From Halomonas huangheensis (GTDB lineage: Bacteria; Pseudomonadota; Gammaproteobacteria; Pseudomonadales; Halomonadaceae): DNA of 64,000 bases. The position numbers and the translations under genes are program-made. Below the pieces are notes generated by a model. That model did not search any database. It was given only the letters and a program-made list of their open reading frames with translations, and was not told where the DNA came from. Shown here in pieces: positions 1-9,193 of this stretch. The first letter of the stretch is position 1; the number at the start of each line of letters is the position of its first letter. The stretch is from the NCBI RefSeq assembly GCF_001431725.1, contig NZ_CP013106.1:3348001-3412000 (forward strand), read 5' to 3'.

Positions 1-1004
1 ATCTCGACACTCAGCCCACCGGCGGCAAATACGACGGCTGCTATGGCGTGATGGCCGGTCTCGAAGTCATTCGTACCCTGAACCAACACGACATTCAGAC
101 TCAATCCGCTGTCGAGGTAGTGGCCTGGACCAACGAGGAAGGATGCCGCTTCCCACCGTGCATGATGGGCTCTGGGGTGTTCACGGGGCAGCTATCCGAG
201 CATGAGATGCTGCATCAGACCGATGCCGAAGGTATCTCCGTATCCAGCGCACTGGATGCGATTGGCTACCGTGGCAGTGATGAGTTGGAACGCAATAACA
301 TCAAGGCCTATTTCGAGTGCCATATCGAGCAGGGACCGATCCTCGAGGACCAAGCCACCACCATCGGTGTCGTGGTCGGCGCGCTGGGTCAGAAGTGGTT
401 CGACCTGACATTGACCGGTCGGGAATCCCACGCCGGACCGACCCCAATGGCGTTGCGCAAGGATGCCATGCTCGGCGCCGCCGAGGTCACTCAGGCCATC
501 AATGCCATTGCCCTGCGCTATCAGCCACATGGTCGCGGTACCGTGGGAGCCATGCAGTTACATCCCGGCTCGCGCAATGTGATCCCCGGCGAGGTAAAGA
601 TGACCATCGATCTACGGCACTTCGATGCCGACATCCTGGCCCGAATGAGCAGCGAGCTACGCCAGGCCATCGAGGACAGCAGCCAACGTCACGGACTGAC
701 AGCAGAGCTCACTCCGGCAGCGGACTTCGCGCCCGAGCACTTTGCCGACAGCTGTGTGAACGCGGTACGAGCTTCCGCCGAGCATCTCGGTATCTCGCAC
801 CTCGATATCGTCAGTGGCGCAGGGCATGACGCTATCTTCATGGGCCGCATTGCCCCTGCGGGCATGATCTTCGTACCCTGCGAGAATGGCATCAGTCACA
901 ACGAAAGTGAGAACGCTACGGCCGAGGACCTGCACGCCGGCTGCAACGTGCTGCTTTACTCCATACTGGAGCAGGCAGGCCTTGCCGATGCGCAGGAGAA
1001 ATGA
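1..1004 (+). CDS. Zn-dependent M20 hydrolase / N-carbamoyl-amino-acid hydrolase family (5' truncated by window)
   Basis: This is the C-terminal three quarters of a metallohydrolase of the hydantoinase/carbamoylase (allantoate amidohydrolase-like) branch of peptidase family M20. The frame is open from base 3, so the start lies upstream of the window; the first ATG at 48 is internal. Visible family motifs are the LDTQPTGGKYDG stretch right at the window edge, NEEGCRF, HIEQGP, ESHAGPTPM (dimerisation/substrate domain) and the C-terminal AGHDA metal-site motif. The enzyme would hydrolyse an N-carbamoyl or ureido amide using two metal ions in the cytoplasm. Its stop overlaps the start of the amidase that follows, so both act in one operon, probably on amide or ureide nitrogen sources. 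The exact substrate cannot be read from sequence. Confidence 0.85.
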   Translation, partial: LDTQPTGGKYDGCYGVMAGLEVIRTLNQHDIQTQSAVEVVAWTNEEGCRFPPCMMGSGVFTGQLSEHEMLHQTDAEGISVSSALDAIGYRGSDELERNNIKAYFECHIEQGPILEDQATTIGVVVGALGQKWFDLTLTGRESHAGPTPMALRKDAMLGAAEVTQAINAIALRYQPHGRGTVGAMQLHPGSRNVIPGEVKMTIDLRHFDADILARMSSELRQAIEDSSQRHGLTAELTPAADFAPEHFADSCVNAVRASAEHLGISHLDIVSGAGHDAIFMGRIAPAGMIFVPCENGISHNESENATAEDLHAGCNVLLYSILEQAGLADAQEK

Positions 1005-2410
1005 TGATGCCGAAAGCTGATCTCAAGGACGTCACAGCCCTGGATGCGCTGGATATGTTCCAGTGTGGTGAGCTGTCTCCGGTCGAACTGACCCGAGATT
1101 GCCTGCAGCGTATCGAGCGCGATAACCCCCACGTCAACGCGTTTTCTCACCTGGCGCCGGAGACTGCCATGCAGGCGGCCAGCGAATCCGAGGCCAGATG
1201 GCAGGCAGGGCGACCATGCGGACCGCTGGATGGCGTGCCGACCACGCTCAAGGATCTTACCTTGAACAGCGGAATGCCTACGCGCAAGGGCTCGGCAACG
1301 ACCTCCGACACAGGGCCATGGAACCAGGATGCGCCCGTCGCCCGCCACCTCAAGGCCGCCGGAGCGGTGATTCTTGGCATGACGACCTCACCGGAATTCG
1401 GCTGGAAAGGCGTTACCGACAATCCCCTGCACGGTATTACCCGCAACCCCTGGAACACACAATTGACGCCGGGCGGTTCATCGGGAGGTGCAGCGGCAGC
1501 GGCAGCCCTGAACCTCGGTGTGCTGCACCAGGGTAGCGATGCCGGCGGCTCGATACGCATTCCCTGTAGCTTCACTGGTACCTTCGGCATCAAACCGACC
1601 TTTGGCTGGATACCACAATGGCCCGCCAGTGCCATGTCTACACTCTCCCACCTTGGTCCGATGACCCGCACGGCAGCGGATAGCGCGCTGATGATGAGTG
1701 TCATGGCTCAACCGGACAGCCGTGATGGCTACCAGGGCAACCCACGCAGCGTGAACTGGTTGGAACCAGCGCCGCAGACTCTCAAGGGTTGGCGTATCGC
1801 CTACAGCCCTACCTTGGGTTACGTCGATGTTGCCCCCGATATCGCCGCCCGAGTCGAGGAAGCCATTGCCCTGGTCAAACAGTTGGGGGCCGTCGTCGAG
1901 GAAGTGGACCCCGGCTTTGACAGCCCCCTTCAGACCTTCAATACACTATGGTTTGCGGGAGCCACTCAGGTGGTGGAAGCGCTGGAGGATCATCAGTTGG
2001 ACCAACTGGATCCCGGCTTTCTCGATATCGCCCGCCGCGGACAGGAAATTTCGCTGTCCCAGTACCTAGCCGCACGGAGAGAACGAGAGCGGCTGGTGGC
2101 ACAGATGCAGACCTTCCATGAAAAGTACGACCTGCTGATTACCCCCACCATGCCCCTTGCTCCCTTTGCCGCCGGTCACAATGTGCCACCAGGCGGTCCC
2201 TATCGCGACTGGATGGACTGGACCCCGTTCAGCTACCCCTTCAACCTCACCCAGCAACCCTCCGCATCGCTGCCCTGCGGCCTGGATTCTGGAGGGCTGC
2301 CAGTCGGACTACACCTGGTCGGCCCACGTTACGAGGATATGAACGTCATGCACGCGGCCATGCTGCTCGAACAGCATCTACCTCGCCTCACGCCTCCCCT
2401 ACTGAAATAG
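1001..2410 (+). CDS. Amidase (amidase signature family)
   Basis: Cytoplasmic serine amidase of 469 residues, the usual family length. The Ser-cisSer-Lys triad is visible: Lys84 in TLKDLT, the GGSSGG run with Ser160/161, and the nucleophile Ser184 in GSDAGGSIR. It hydrolyses a carboxamide to acid plus ammonia; the natural substrate is unknown. The start overlaps the stop of the upstream carbamoylase (ATGA type), which indicates translational coupling and a shared pathway. Three consecutive ATG codons (1001, 1004, 1007) could serve as start. Confidence 0.9.
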   Translation: MMMPKADLKDVTALDALDMFQCGELSPVELTRDCLQRIERDNPHVNAFSHLAPETAMQAASESEARWQAGRPCGPLDGVPTTLKDLTLNSGMPTRKGSATTSDTGPWNQDAPVARHLKAAGAVILGMTTSPEFGWKGVTDNPLHGITRNPWNTQLTPGGSSGGAAAAAALNLGVLHQGSDAGGSIRIPCSFTGTFGIKPTFGWIPQWPASAMSTLSHLGPMTRTAADSALMMSVMAQPDSRDGYQGNPRSVNWLEPAPQTLKGWRIAYSPTLGYVDVAPDIAARVEEAIALVKQLGAVVEEVDPGFDSPLQTFNTLWFAGATQVVEALEDHQLDQLDPGFLDIARRGQEISLSQYLAARRERERLVAQMQTFHEKYDLLITPTMPLAPFAAGHNVPPGGPYRDWMDWTPFSYPFNLTQQPSASLPCGLDSGGLPVGLHLVGPRYEDMNVMHAAMLLEQHLPRLTPPLLK

Positions 2411-2420
2411 GTATCACCAT

Positions 2421-4100
2421 TCACTCATCAGAAGTCGGCATGAAGCGTACCAGCCGATCGGTGTCTGCTGTCGACCAATCCGCAGGATCCGCCACGGCCT
2501 GCCATGCCTGGGTATACTCGCGTGCCGAGTAATTATGTCCGTGGCCCGGCGGGACATTGCCGGCCGTCAGCATATCCATCATGACCTCGAAGAAACTGAT
2601 GACGGGTACCCATTCGAACAGTGGGGAAACATCCGGGCCTCTCGGCGGTTTCATCCAGTTGGGTTCTCGCAGCCACATGCGTTCATCGAAGAACGAGATC
2701 GCATCCGATGGGTTGACGATATAGACGATACGCACCGGTCCCCACCCTCGGTGCAGCTCCTCGCCATCCTCCTGAGGACCAATGACCCGGATCAGCGAGC
2801 CATCCTCGAACTCCGGCTGCCAGGCCGGCGAGTCAGCATGGGGGTTGGCTTGAATTCTGCTCCACAGCGGGTTGCGGAAGGTCGGTCCAGCCCATATCGC
2901 GCCCTGAATGGGCGGGTTGATGAAGGCATACATCGGTGCCGATGTTTCCGAACCCAGCGACCCCAGGCTCAAGCCGAACAGATACAACCGAGGGCGTTCG
3001 GACACCGGCAGGCTTTTCCAATAGTCGTAGATCACATTGAAGACGATCGAAGCCGACTGCTGGGCCCGTCCAGGTTCGAGAATCAGCGAAAAGGGGCTGG
3101 GCAGATAGGAGTACTGCACGCCGACAATCGCCGTATCGCCTTCGAACATGTATTCCAGCGGCGCCAGCGCATCATTCTCCAGCCACCCAGTTCCAGTGGG
3201 CGTTGCGATAACCAGCAGTTCCCGTGAAAAGGCCCCCATGCGCCGCAGCTCCTGCAGTGCAAGCCGAGCCTGAGTCTCCGTGTCATCGGCAGCTCTCAAC
3301 CCCACATAGGCGCGAATGGGTTCCATGGCTGCCTGTCCGGTGAAGGCGGCAATATCTTGCGCACGAGGCCCCTCCCCCACATAGCGCTTGCCGGCCTGGC
3401 CGAGACCATCCCAGCCAACCAGCGAATCCGGGCTTCCCGAGCGAGTTGAACGCGTGGGTGGACTAACACCGGGGGGGTCACTGATATCCACTGCTGCCTG
3501 AACCTGATCGAGCGCGGTGATGGCATAACTCACCAGAGTGCCATTGACTACATTGATCAACAGCACAAGGAACGCTGCCACACCAATTACCGACGCTATG
3601 CGTCGATGAATATAGCGCCTTGGCACCGCTGCCGCGGTACGTAGCGCCCATATCAAGCCAGCAACCAGCAACAACAACGAGGCTGCGACAGCGCTCGCGA
3701 TCAGTAGAATCCGCACATAATAGATGCCTTCCACCGCTGGCATGCCCATCAGTTGCCGAGTGGAGTTCTGCCAGTCCGCCGCGTACCAGAGGTGATAGGC
3801 CAGATGTGTCAGCAAGGTAGCCAACAGTATGCCGAGAATCGCCGGTCGCCATCGATCACGAATCACTGGCAGCTCCATGAACCGCCACAGCCAGCTCATG
3901 GTCGATCCCAGCCAGTAGCCAAGGGCAAAGGACAGTCCGCTTAGAATGGCTTGATACAGCCATGGCCGGGGGACCAGTGACGGCATGAATGTCAGAGCAC
4001 ATAGCAGGCCGCCCAGGCAGAGACCCGCCAATGATGGGAAGTACCATTTATCCCGGATAGGCGTCTGGCGCGAATTCCTGAGGCTGGCGTGCTGGACCAT
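2421..4100 (-). CDS. Membrane-anchored alpha/beta hydrolase (Abhydrolase_9 type)
   Basis: A 559-residue inner-membrane protein. The first about 200 residues hold four to five hydrophobic segments (about 24-42, 48-68, 86-104, 128-153, 168-192). The rest is a soluble domain with the nucleophile elbow GLSLGS (Ser378). This two-part layout matches the Abhydrolase_9_N plus Abhydrolase_9 families, whose function is not established. It runs opposite to the amidase operon, with the two stops only 10 bp apart. No linked function is evident. Confidence 0.8.
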   Translation of the reverse strand: MVQHASLRNSRQTPIRDKWYFPSLAGLCLGGLLCALTFMPSLVPRPWLYQAILSGLSFALGYWLGSTMSWLWRFMELPVIRDRWRPAILGILLATLLTHLAYHLWYAADWQNSTRQLMGMPAVEGIYYVRILLIASAVAASLLLLVAGLIWALRTAAAVPRRYIHRRIASVIGVAAFLVLLINVVNGTLVSYAITALDQVQAAVDISDPPGVSPPTRSTRSGSPDSLVGWDGLGQAGKRYVGEGPRAQDIAAFTGQAAMEPIRAYVGLRAADDTETQARLALQELRRMGAFSRELLVIATPTGTGWLENDALAPLEYMFEGDTAIVGVQYSYLPSPFSLILEPGRAQQSASIVFNVIYDYWKSLPVSERPRLYLFGLSLGSLGSETSAPMYAFINPPIQGAIWAGPTFRNPLWSRIQANPHADSPAWQPEFEDGSLIRVIGPQEDGEELHRGWGPVRIVYIVNPSDAISFFDERMWLREPNWMKPPRGPDVSPLFEWVPVISFFEVMMDMLTAGNVPPGHGHNYSAREYTQAWQAVADPADWSTADTDRLVRFMPTSDE

Positions 4101-4233
4101 CTATCTCCCTTCCCTGTGCGATAGGCTCTCGACGATACCTGACTGGCTCAGAAAGGAAACACCCCGGGAGTGACCAGCACAGTGATGGCACCGACAACCA
4201 GGGTGAGAGACAGGCCTGTTTTCAGAACGAGAA

Positions 4234-4263
4234 AGGCCGAGCACTGGCATGTGCTCGGCCTTC
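4234..4263 (-). terminator. Rho-independent terminator of the symporter gene
   Basis: A perfect 12-bp inverted repeat (4234-4245 and 4252-4263, 6-base loop) lies 26 bp past the stop of the leftward symporter gene. On the minus strand it is followed by a T-rich stretch. Confidence 0.8.
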
Positions 4264-4288
4264 TGGCATTGTCAGAAACTGCGTCGGT

Positions 4289-5239
4289 TCAAGACCTGGC
4301 GGGATCCGTATCGAGGGACTCGTCGTCGACTGCGCGACGCTTCCAGTAACCGGCCAGTAACGAGCCGGAAACGTTGTGCCACACGGAGAACAGTGCACCA
4401 GGCAATGCCGAGGTCGCAGTGAAGAACTGGCTGGCCAGAGACACCGCCAGCCCCGAGTTCTGCATGCCGACTTCGATGGCAATCGTCCGCGAGGTGCGCT
4501 TGTCGAAGCCCAGCAGACGACCGACGTTGTATCCCCCTGCCAGACCAATGGCGTTATGCAGGATCACTGCCAGCGCCACCATCGGGCCGAGTGTGGCCAG
4601 GCGACCAGCATTGAGCCCGACCACAATGGCAATAATCAGCACAATCGCGGCCATCGCCAGTGTCGCCAATGCTGGCTCGACATTCTTGATCTGCTTGCCG
4701 AGGAAGTGATGGATCACCACGCCCAGCGCGATCGGCGCGATCACCAGCTTGGCGATGCTCAGGAACATGCCCCACACCGGAACTTCGACACTCTGGCCGA
4801 CCAGAGCCCACGTCAGCAACGGCGTCGCTGCTACCGATACCAGCGTCGACACGAGTGTCATGGAGACCGACAGCGCCACATTGCCACCCGCCAGCCAGGT
4901 CATCACATTGGACGCGGTGCCCCCGGCAGTCGCGCCTACCAGCACCATACCGGTGGTCAGCTCGGGAGACAGTCCCAGCAACCACGACACCAGCAAAGCC
5001 GCCAGTGGCATGATCGAGAACTGCAGAATCAGACCGACCACAATCGGCAGCGGCGCGCGTATCACCCCGAGAAAATCATGGCGTGATAGCGTCAGGCCCA
5101 TGGCAAACATGATGATCGCCAGCAACAACTGAATCTGGGCGGCCAGCCCGGTAAACCACTCTGGTTGCCAGGCGGCACAGAGCGCGAAGAGAATCGCCCA
5201 GACGGGGAACAAACGGTTGAGACGCTCGAAGATCGGCAT
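4289..5239 (-). CDS. Bile acid:sodium symporter (BASS) family carrier
   Basis: A polytopic inner-membrane protein of 316 residues with about ten hydrophobic segments. It shows the family's MGLTL motif after the second segment and the glycine-rich GATAGGTASNVMTWLAGG stretch (around residues 105-122). Such carriers import organic anions with sodium; pantothenate, keto acids and bile acids are known substrates in different members, and the substrate here is not deducible. The ATG at 5239 was chosen because AGGA sits 7 bases upstream; a TTG six bases earlier is possible. Confidence 0.85.
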   Translation of the reverse strand: MPIFERLNRLFPVWAILFALCAAWQPEWFTGLAAQIQLLLAIIMFAMGLTLSRHDFLGVIRAPLPIVVGLILQFSIMPLAALLVSWLLGLSPELTTGMVLVGATAGGTASNVMTWLAGGNVALSVSMTLVSTLVSVAATPLLTWALVGQSVEVPVWGMFLSIAKLVIAPIALGVVIHHFLGKQIKNVEPALATLAMAAIVLIIAIVVGLNAGRLATLGPMVALAVILHNAIGLAGGYNVGRLLGFDKRTSRTIAIEVGMQNSGLAVSLASQFFTATSALPGALFSVWHNVSGSLLAGYWKRRAVDDESLDTDPARS

Positions 5240-5343
5240 TAGCAAGTCCTGAAATCGTACTTATTGGTAGCCTGCTATCTTGCGCTACTCACCGGCATCC
5301 GTGAACCCCGGGCAATCAGAACTTCACGCCGGGATAGCTTCAG

Positions 5344-6828
5344 CTATTGCAGGTCAGGCTGAGTTTTCAGCAGGAATCTCGCACAGGTACCTTGTCCCGG
5401 CCGGCTAGCCAACTCGAGACGCGACTGATGTCGAGCCAATATCTCGGTCACGATCGACAACCCAAGCCCGGAACCTTCACCACGTGAACGGCTGCCCTCG
5501 GTCCGGTAGAAACGTTGTACCACCAGAGTCACTTCCTCAGCTGAAAGCCCGACGCCGGTATCAACAACACTCACCTCTACCCCGGCTCCCTTGCCATGCA
5601 ACTCGATCGTCACCGAACCGCCCTCACCAGTAGCGGACAGGGCGTTATCGACCAGGTTGGTAATGGCGCGATCGATCAGCTCCAGATCCGCCGTAACCTG
5701 CTGCAGTCCGATGCTGCTGTCGACGCTCAGCGCCACACCCGAGGCATCGGCATGAGGCTGAAACTTGCCGACGATATCGTAGGCAAGCTCGGTCAGGGAA
5801 AAGTCTTCAACCGCCAGCGGACGATCCGAGACATCGACGCGAGACAGCTGTGACAACTGGTTGGCCAGACGTGCCAGTCGATCGACATTGGACAGGATCG
5901 ACTCCACCATCTTCCTGGATCGCGCATCGGTCAGGTCCGGCGCCTGGCGGAGCTGCTGGGCATAGCCCTGTACCGAGGTCAGCGGTGTGCGAAAATCATG
6001 CGAGAGATTGGCGATCAGCTCCCGCCGCTGGCTATCGTTGACCCGCAGCGCCTCGAGTTGGGCCTCGATGGTCGCCGCCATATCATTGAAGGCGCGCCCG
6101 GCCTGACCGATTTCATCATCGATCCTGGTGGGAATGCGCTTGCTGTAATCCCCCTGAGCAAAGCGCTGCACGGCATGCGTCAGTTGCGAGAAGCGCCGCG
6201 TCATCAAGGCAAACAGCAGCAGCCCCGCCCCAGCAGAAAGCACCAATGCGCCGACTCCGGCGAACAGCAACGAGCGCATGATGCTACTGGTCTGCCACAT
6301 ACCCACCATCGATAGCTGAGCATTGGCCTCCAGCGACACCAGCAGGTAGCCCGGCTGCTGATCCGCCCCGAAAGTGACGTTTGCAGCAGAGAAGACATTC
6401 TCGCCACCTGCGCACGGCATAGACGCATACACTGGCAGCATCGGCATATCCGACAGGATCTGACGAATCGGCTCGGTCCTGATGATCGTCCCTTCCCCAC
6501 AACCACCGGTCGAATATGCCGCCATCACCTTCCCATCGTGATCCACGCTGTAGAGAGTGACCGTGGGATTGATATTCAGAATGCGCTCCGCAGCCGCCTG
6601 TGCCTGAGGACTATTGGCACCGTGACTCAACGGCTCCTGCATGACGGTGGCAAGCTGATGTGCCAGGTCGAGCTGGCTACGCTGCAGCCACTCACGGCCC
6701 AACTGGTCGAACTGCGTCACTGCCATCCATGCGGCAGACAACGACATGATCACCAGACTGGTCAGATAGATCAGTGCAATCCGGGCATACAGGCTGCGAA
6801 ATACGCGCGGCATCGAGAGCCTCCTCAT
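5344..6828 (-). CDS. Sensor histidine kinase
   Basis: A 494-residue inner-membrane sensor. TM1 spans about 14-36, a periplasmic domain about 37-183, TM2 about 186-208 and HAMP about 209-262. HisKA carries the phospho-acceptor His277 in LSHDFRTP. The HATPase has its N box around 391-397 (NLVDNA) and glycine boxes DTGVGLS and GEGSGLGLS. Its start overlaps the end of the response-regulator gene by 4 bp, so the two form one operon. The pair is divergent from the Met-rich protein/cytochrome b/molybdoenzyme genes starting at 7835, making those the likely targets (inference from position, as with HprSR-msrPQ in E. coli). The ligand is unknown. Confidence 0.9.
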   Translation of the reverse strand: MRRLSMPRVFRSLYARIALIYLTSLVIMSLSAAWMAVTQFDQLGREWLQRSQLDLAHQLATVMQEPLSHGANSPQAQAAAERILNINPTVTLYSVDHDGKVMAAYSTGGCGEGTIIRTEPIRQILSDMPMLPVYASMPCAGGENVFSAANVTFGADQQPGYLLVSLEANAQLSMVGMWQTSSIMRSLLFAGVGALVLSAGAGLLLFALMTRRFSQLTHAVQRFAQGDYSKRIPTRIDDEIGQAGRAFNDMAATIEAQLEALRVNDSQRRELIANLSHDFRTPLTSVQGYAQQLRQAPDLTDARSRKMVESILSNVDRLARLANQLSQLSRVDVSDRPLAVEDFSLTELAYDIVGKFQPHADASGVALSVDSSIGLQQVTADLELIDRAITNLVDNALSATGEGGSVTIELHGKGAGVEVSVVDTGVGLSAEEVTLVVQRFYRTEGSRSRGEGSGLGLSIVTEILARHQSRLELASRPGQGTCARFLLKTQPDLQ

Positions 6829-7520
6829 GGCGCCTCGGCTTCGTCGGTAAAGCGGTAACCAACGCCCCAGACGGTGAGAATATAGCGAGGGTGCTTCGGG
6901 TCTGACTCGATCTTGCCGCGCAGCCGATTGATATGGGTGTTGACGGTATGATCGAAGCCATCAAACTCCGCCCCCCAGACCGCATCCAGCAGATCCCCTC
7001 GCGAGAAGCCACGGCCGGGGTGGCGAGCAAAATGGACAAGCAACGCGAATTCACGTGCCGTCAGTGACAACAATTGCCCCTTGAGCATCGCGCGGTGATT
7101 GGCAATATCGATCTCCAGGTCCCCCACATGTACGGGAGCCTCATCCCGCTCTGGCCCCTGCTTGGCATGACGTCGCAACAGCGCCTGAACCCGCGCCAGT
7201 AGAATATCGGCATCGAAGGGCTTGGTGATGTAGTCATCCGCGCCCAGCTCGAAACCTTCCACCACATCGCGCGTGGCAGCCCGAGCGGTCAACATGATCA
7301 GAGGCACAAGGCTGTCCCTGGCGCGGATCTGCCGGCATATCTCGAGCCCGTCAATATCGGGCAGCGTCAGATCCAATATAATGAGAGAGGCGTCCTGCCA
7401 ACGCTCGAGCGCAGTTTCGCCATCGCCGACCCAATCGACGCAGTGGCCAGCGCTGCCCAGAATTTCGGTCAGTAAGTGACCGATATCCTCCGCGTCCTCA
7501 ACGCACAGTATTGAACTCAT
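6825..7520 (-). CDS. OmpR-family response regulator
   Basis: A 231-residue two-domain regulator. The receiver has acidic residues at 9-11, phospho-acceptor Asp50 in ILDLTLPD and Lys100 in ITKPFDAD. The C-terminal winged helix (about 130-228) ends in the family-typical VWGVGYRF. It is first in a two-gene operon with the kinase (4-bp overlap). It probably binds the intergenic region 7521-7834, which it shares with the divergent methionine-rich protein gene. Confidence 0.92.
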   Translation of the reverse strand: MSSILCVEDAEDIGHLLTEILGSAGHCVDWVGDGETALERWQDASLIILDLTLPDIDGLEICRQIRARDSLVPLIMLTARAATRDVVEGFELGADDYITKPFDADILLARVQALLRRHAKQGPERDEAPVHVGDLEIDIANHRAMLKGQLLSLTAREFALLVHFARHPGRGFSRGDLLDAVWGAEFDGFDHTVNTHINRLRGKIESDPKHPRYILTVWGVGYRFTDEAEAP

Positions 7521-7573
7521 ATCCTGTTGGTCCTTGAGTGGCTGATCCCTGGCCCCGTGACTCTCTGTTTCTG

Positions 7574-7650
7574 TTCAACCTCGGGCTGTGTTCAACCTCG
7601 AGCTGTGTTCAACCCCGGGCTGTGCTCAACCCCGGGCTGTGTTCAACCCT
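7574..7650. repeat. 17-bp tandem repeat, 4.5 copies
   Basis: Four successive 17-bp units (7574, 7591, 7608, 7625) of the form TTCAACCYCGRGCTGTG differ by one to three bases. A partial fifth unit begins at 7642. They lie in the regulatory region between the response-regulator gene and the Met-rich protein gene. Confidence 0.9.
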
Positions 7651-7834
7651 TGAAGCATGAGGGCTTCAGTGTGCCCTGGGCTGCACTGCGCTGCATTACA
7701 TGCTGAAACATGTCACAACGTTATTATTTCGTGATGATTCGGAGCACCTCTCTACCTAATGTTCAACAGAGCTGTTACCGCAACACGAATCAGCGGCCGG
7801 CTGAAACTTCATTTCAGGCTATTGGAGCAGAACC

Positions 7835-8179
7835 ATGACCAAGATGACATCAACCCTGCTGAAAGCACTGACCACTTCTCTTCTCGCGGGTGGCCTGGTG
7901 GCCGCTACTGCCACTATCGCTCAAGCTGACGACAAGATGGCCGAAGACGCCATGAGTGGCGACGAAATGCATCAGGACGCCATGGGCGGTGATATGGATC
8001 ATGGCGACATGATGGAAGGTGACTCCATGGGTGAAGACATGGACCACGACAGCATGATGGAAGGCGACTCCATGGGTGAAGACATGGATCATGACAGCAT
8101 GATGGAAGACGACTCCATGGGCGAAGACATGGATCATGACAGCATGATGGAGGACGACTCCATGGAAGGCGCATCCTGA
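7835..8179 (+). CDS. Secreted methionine-rich repeat protein (MrpX-like)
   Basis: A 114-residue protein with a Sec signal peptide (hydrophobic about 8-28, cleavage likely after AQA at 31). The mature part of 83 residues holds 20 Met plus many Asp, Glu and His, and no Cys. It contains three 15-residue tandem repeats at 61-105 (unit E-G/D-DSMGEDMDHDSMM, DNA 8015-8149). Composition and context match the periplasmic Met-rich scavenger peptide MrpX, which works with a YedY-type methionine sulfoxide reductase against hypochlorite in Azospira. Here too a cytochrome b and a YedY-type enzyme follow. Metal binding by Met/His/Asp (copper) is the main alternative. Function is inference; export and repeat structure are seen directly. 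Confidence 0.75.
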   Translation: MTKMTSTLLKALTTSLLAGGLVAATATIAQADDKMAEDAMSGDEMHQDAMGGDMDHGDMMEGDSMGEDMDHDSMMEGDSMGEDMDHDSMMEDDSMGEDMDHDSMMEDDSMEGAS

Positions 8180-8214
8180 GGTCAGAACGTAGAGTCAATG
8201 AGCAAGGCTCTGGA

Positions 8215-8237
8215 CAAGGGCGTTAATGACGCCCTTG
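8215..8237 (+). promoter_or_regulatory. Intercistronic hairpin
   Basis: A perfect 9-bp stem (8215-8223 with 8229-8237, loop TAATG) lies between the Met-rich gene and the cytochrome b gene. It has no T-run, so it may be a processing or attenuation element that lets the small protein be made in excess rather than a full terminator. Confidence 0.5.
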
Positions 8238-8311
8238 CCCTGGTAACGTTGAGGGCGCGGTCATGACCGGGCCGCGCTTATCCGCGAAGACAGATCAGAG
8301 AGGCCAGCATC

Positions 8312-9193
8312 ATGACTTCCTCCGCCAACACCTCCACCGAGAACGAGCCCACACCAGGCTCACCATCACCGGAGGGCGGAAACACCAGACTGATCAAGCG
8401 CCACAGCTCCGGGACGCGTGCCTGGCACTGGATCAATCTTGCCGCGCTGATCATCCTGCTGATGAGTGGTCTGCAGATATTCAATGCGCACCCCACGCTC
8501 TACTGGGGCGATCAATCGCTATCAGAGAATACGGTACTCGCCATCGGCGCTCGGCGAACGGCAGAGGGCGAAGCTCAGGGGTATCTGCAGATTTCTGATT
8601 ACCGCTTCGATACCACCGGTGTTCTGGGCTGGTCGAGACAGGGGGATGACTATCGGCAGCGAGGATTCCCGGCCTGGGCCACCTTGCCCAGTAGCCAATG
8701 GCTGGCGATGGGCCGCAACTGGCACTTTTTTGCCGCGTGGATATTTGGAACCTCGCTGGTCGTCTACCTGCTCTACAGTCTGGTCCGACGCAACAGAAGG
8801 CGGCAGATATTTCCCCGCAGCCACCAGTGGCGTCAGATCAAGCAGACGTTTATCGATCACGCGCGTTTCCGCTTCCATCACGTGTCCGACTACAACGTGA
8901 TCCAGAAGCTCACCTATATCGGCGTACTATTCGGGCTATTACCGATGCTGGTACTCAGCGGCCTGGCCATGTCTCCGACCATGGATGCCGCCTGGCCCTG
9001 GCTGCCCGAAATGTTCGGCGGTCGACAAAGTGCACGCACCATTCACTTCATCGGCGCCGTCGCCATTGTGCTGTTCGTGGTGATCCATGTCGGACTGGTT
9101 GTGGCTACGGGATTGTTCAACAACCTGCGCTCGATGGTGACAGGAACCTACCGCATCAACGTATCGGATGAGGCCAACCAACGCGATGAATGA
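8312..9193 (+). CDS. Membrane cytochrome b (cytochrome b561/DUF4405-like), electron donor to molybdoenzyme
   Basis: A 293-residue integral membrane protein with four main hydrophobic segments (about 33-54, 131-153, 202-222, 245-268). Histidines suited to heme ligation sit in RAWHWINL, NWHFFAAW, IHFIGA and VIHVG. It resembles the di-heme cytochrome b subunits that pass quinol electrons to periplasmic molybdenum reductases. Its gene overlaps the molybdoenzyme gene, so it is the likely membrane partner, a functional counterpart of MsrQ/YedZ. Confidence 0.8.
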   Translation: MTSSANTSTENEPTPGSPSPEGGNTRLIKRHSSGTRAWHWINLAALIILLMSGLQIFNAHPTLYWGDQSLSENTVLAIGARRTAEGEAQGYLQISDYRFDTTGVLGWSRQGDDYRQRGFPAWATLPSSQWLAMGRNWHFFAAWIFGTSLVVYLLYSLVRRNRRRQIFPRSHQWRQIKQTFIDHARFRFHHVSDYNVIQKLTYIGVLFGLLPMLVLSGLAMSPTMDAAWPWLPEMFGGRQSARTIHFIGAVAIVLFVVIHVGLVVATGLFNNLRSMVTGTYRINVSDEANQRDE

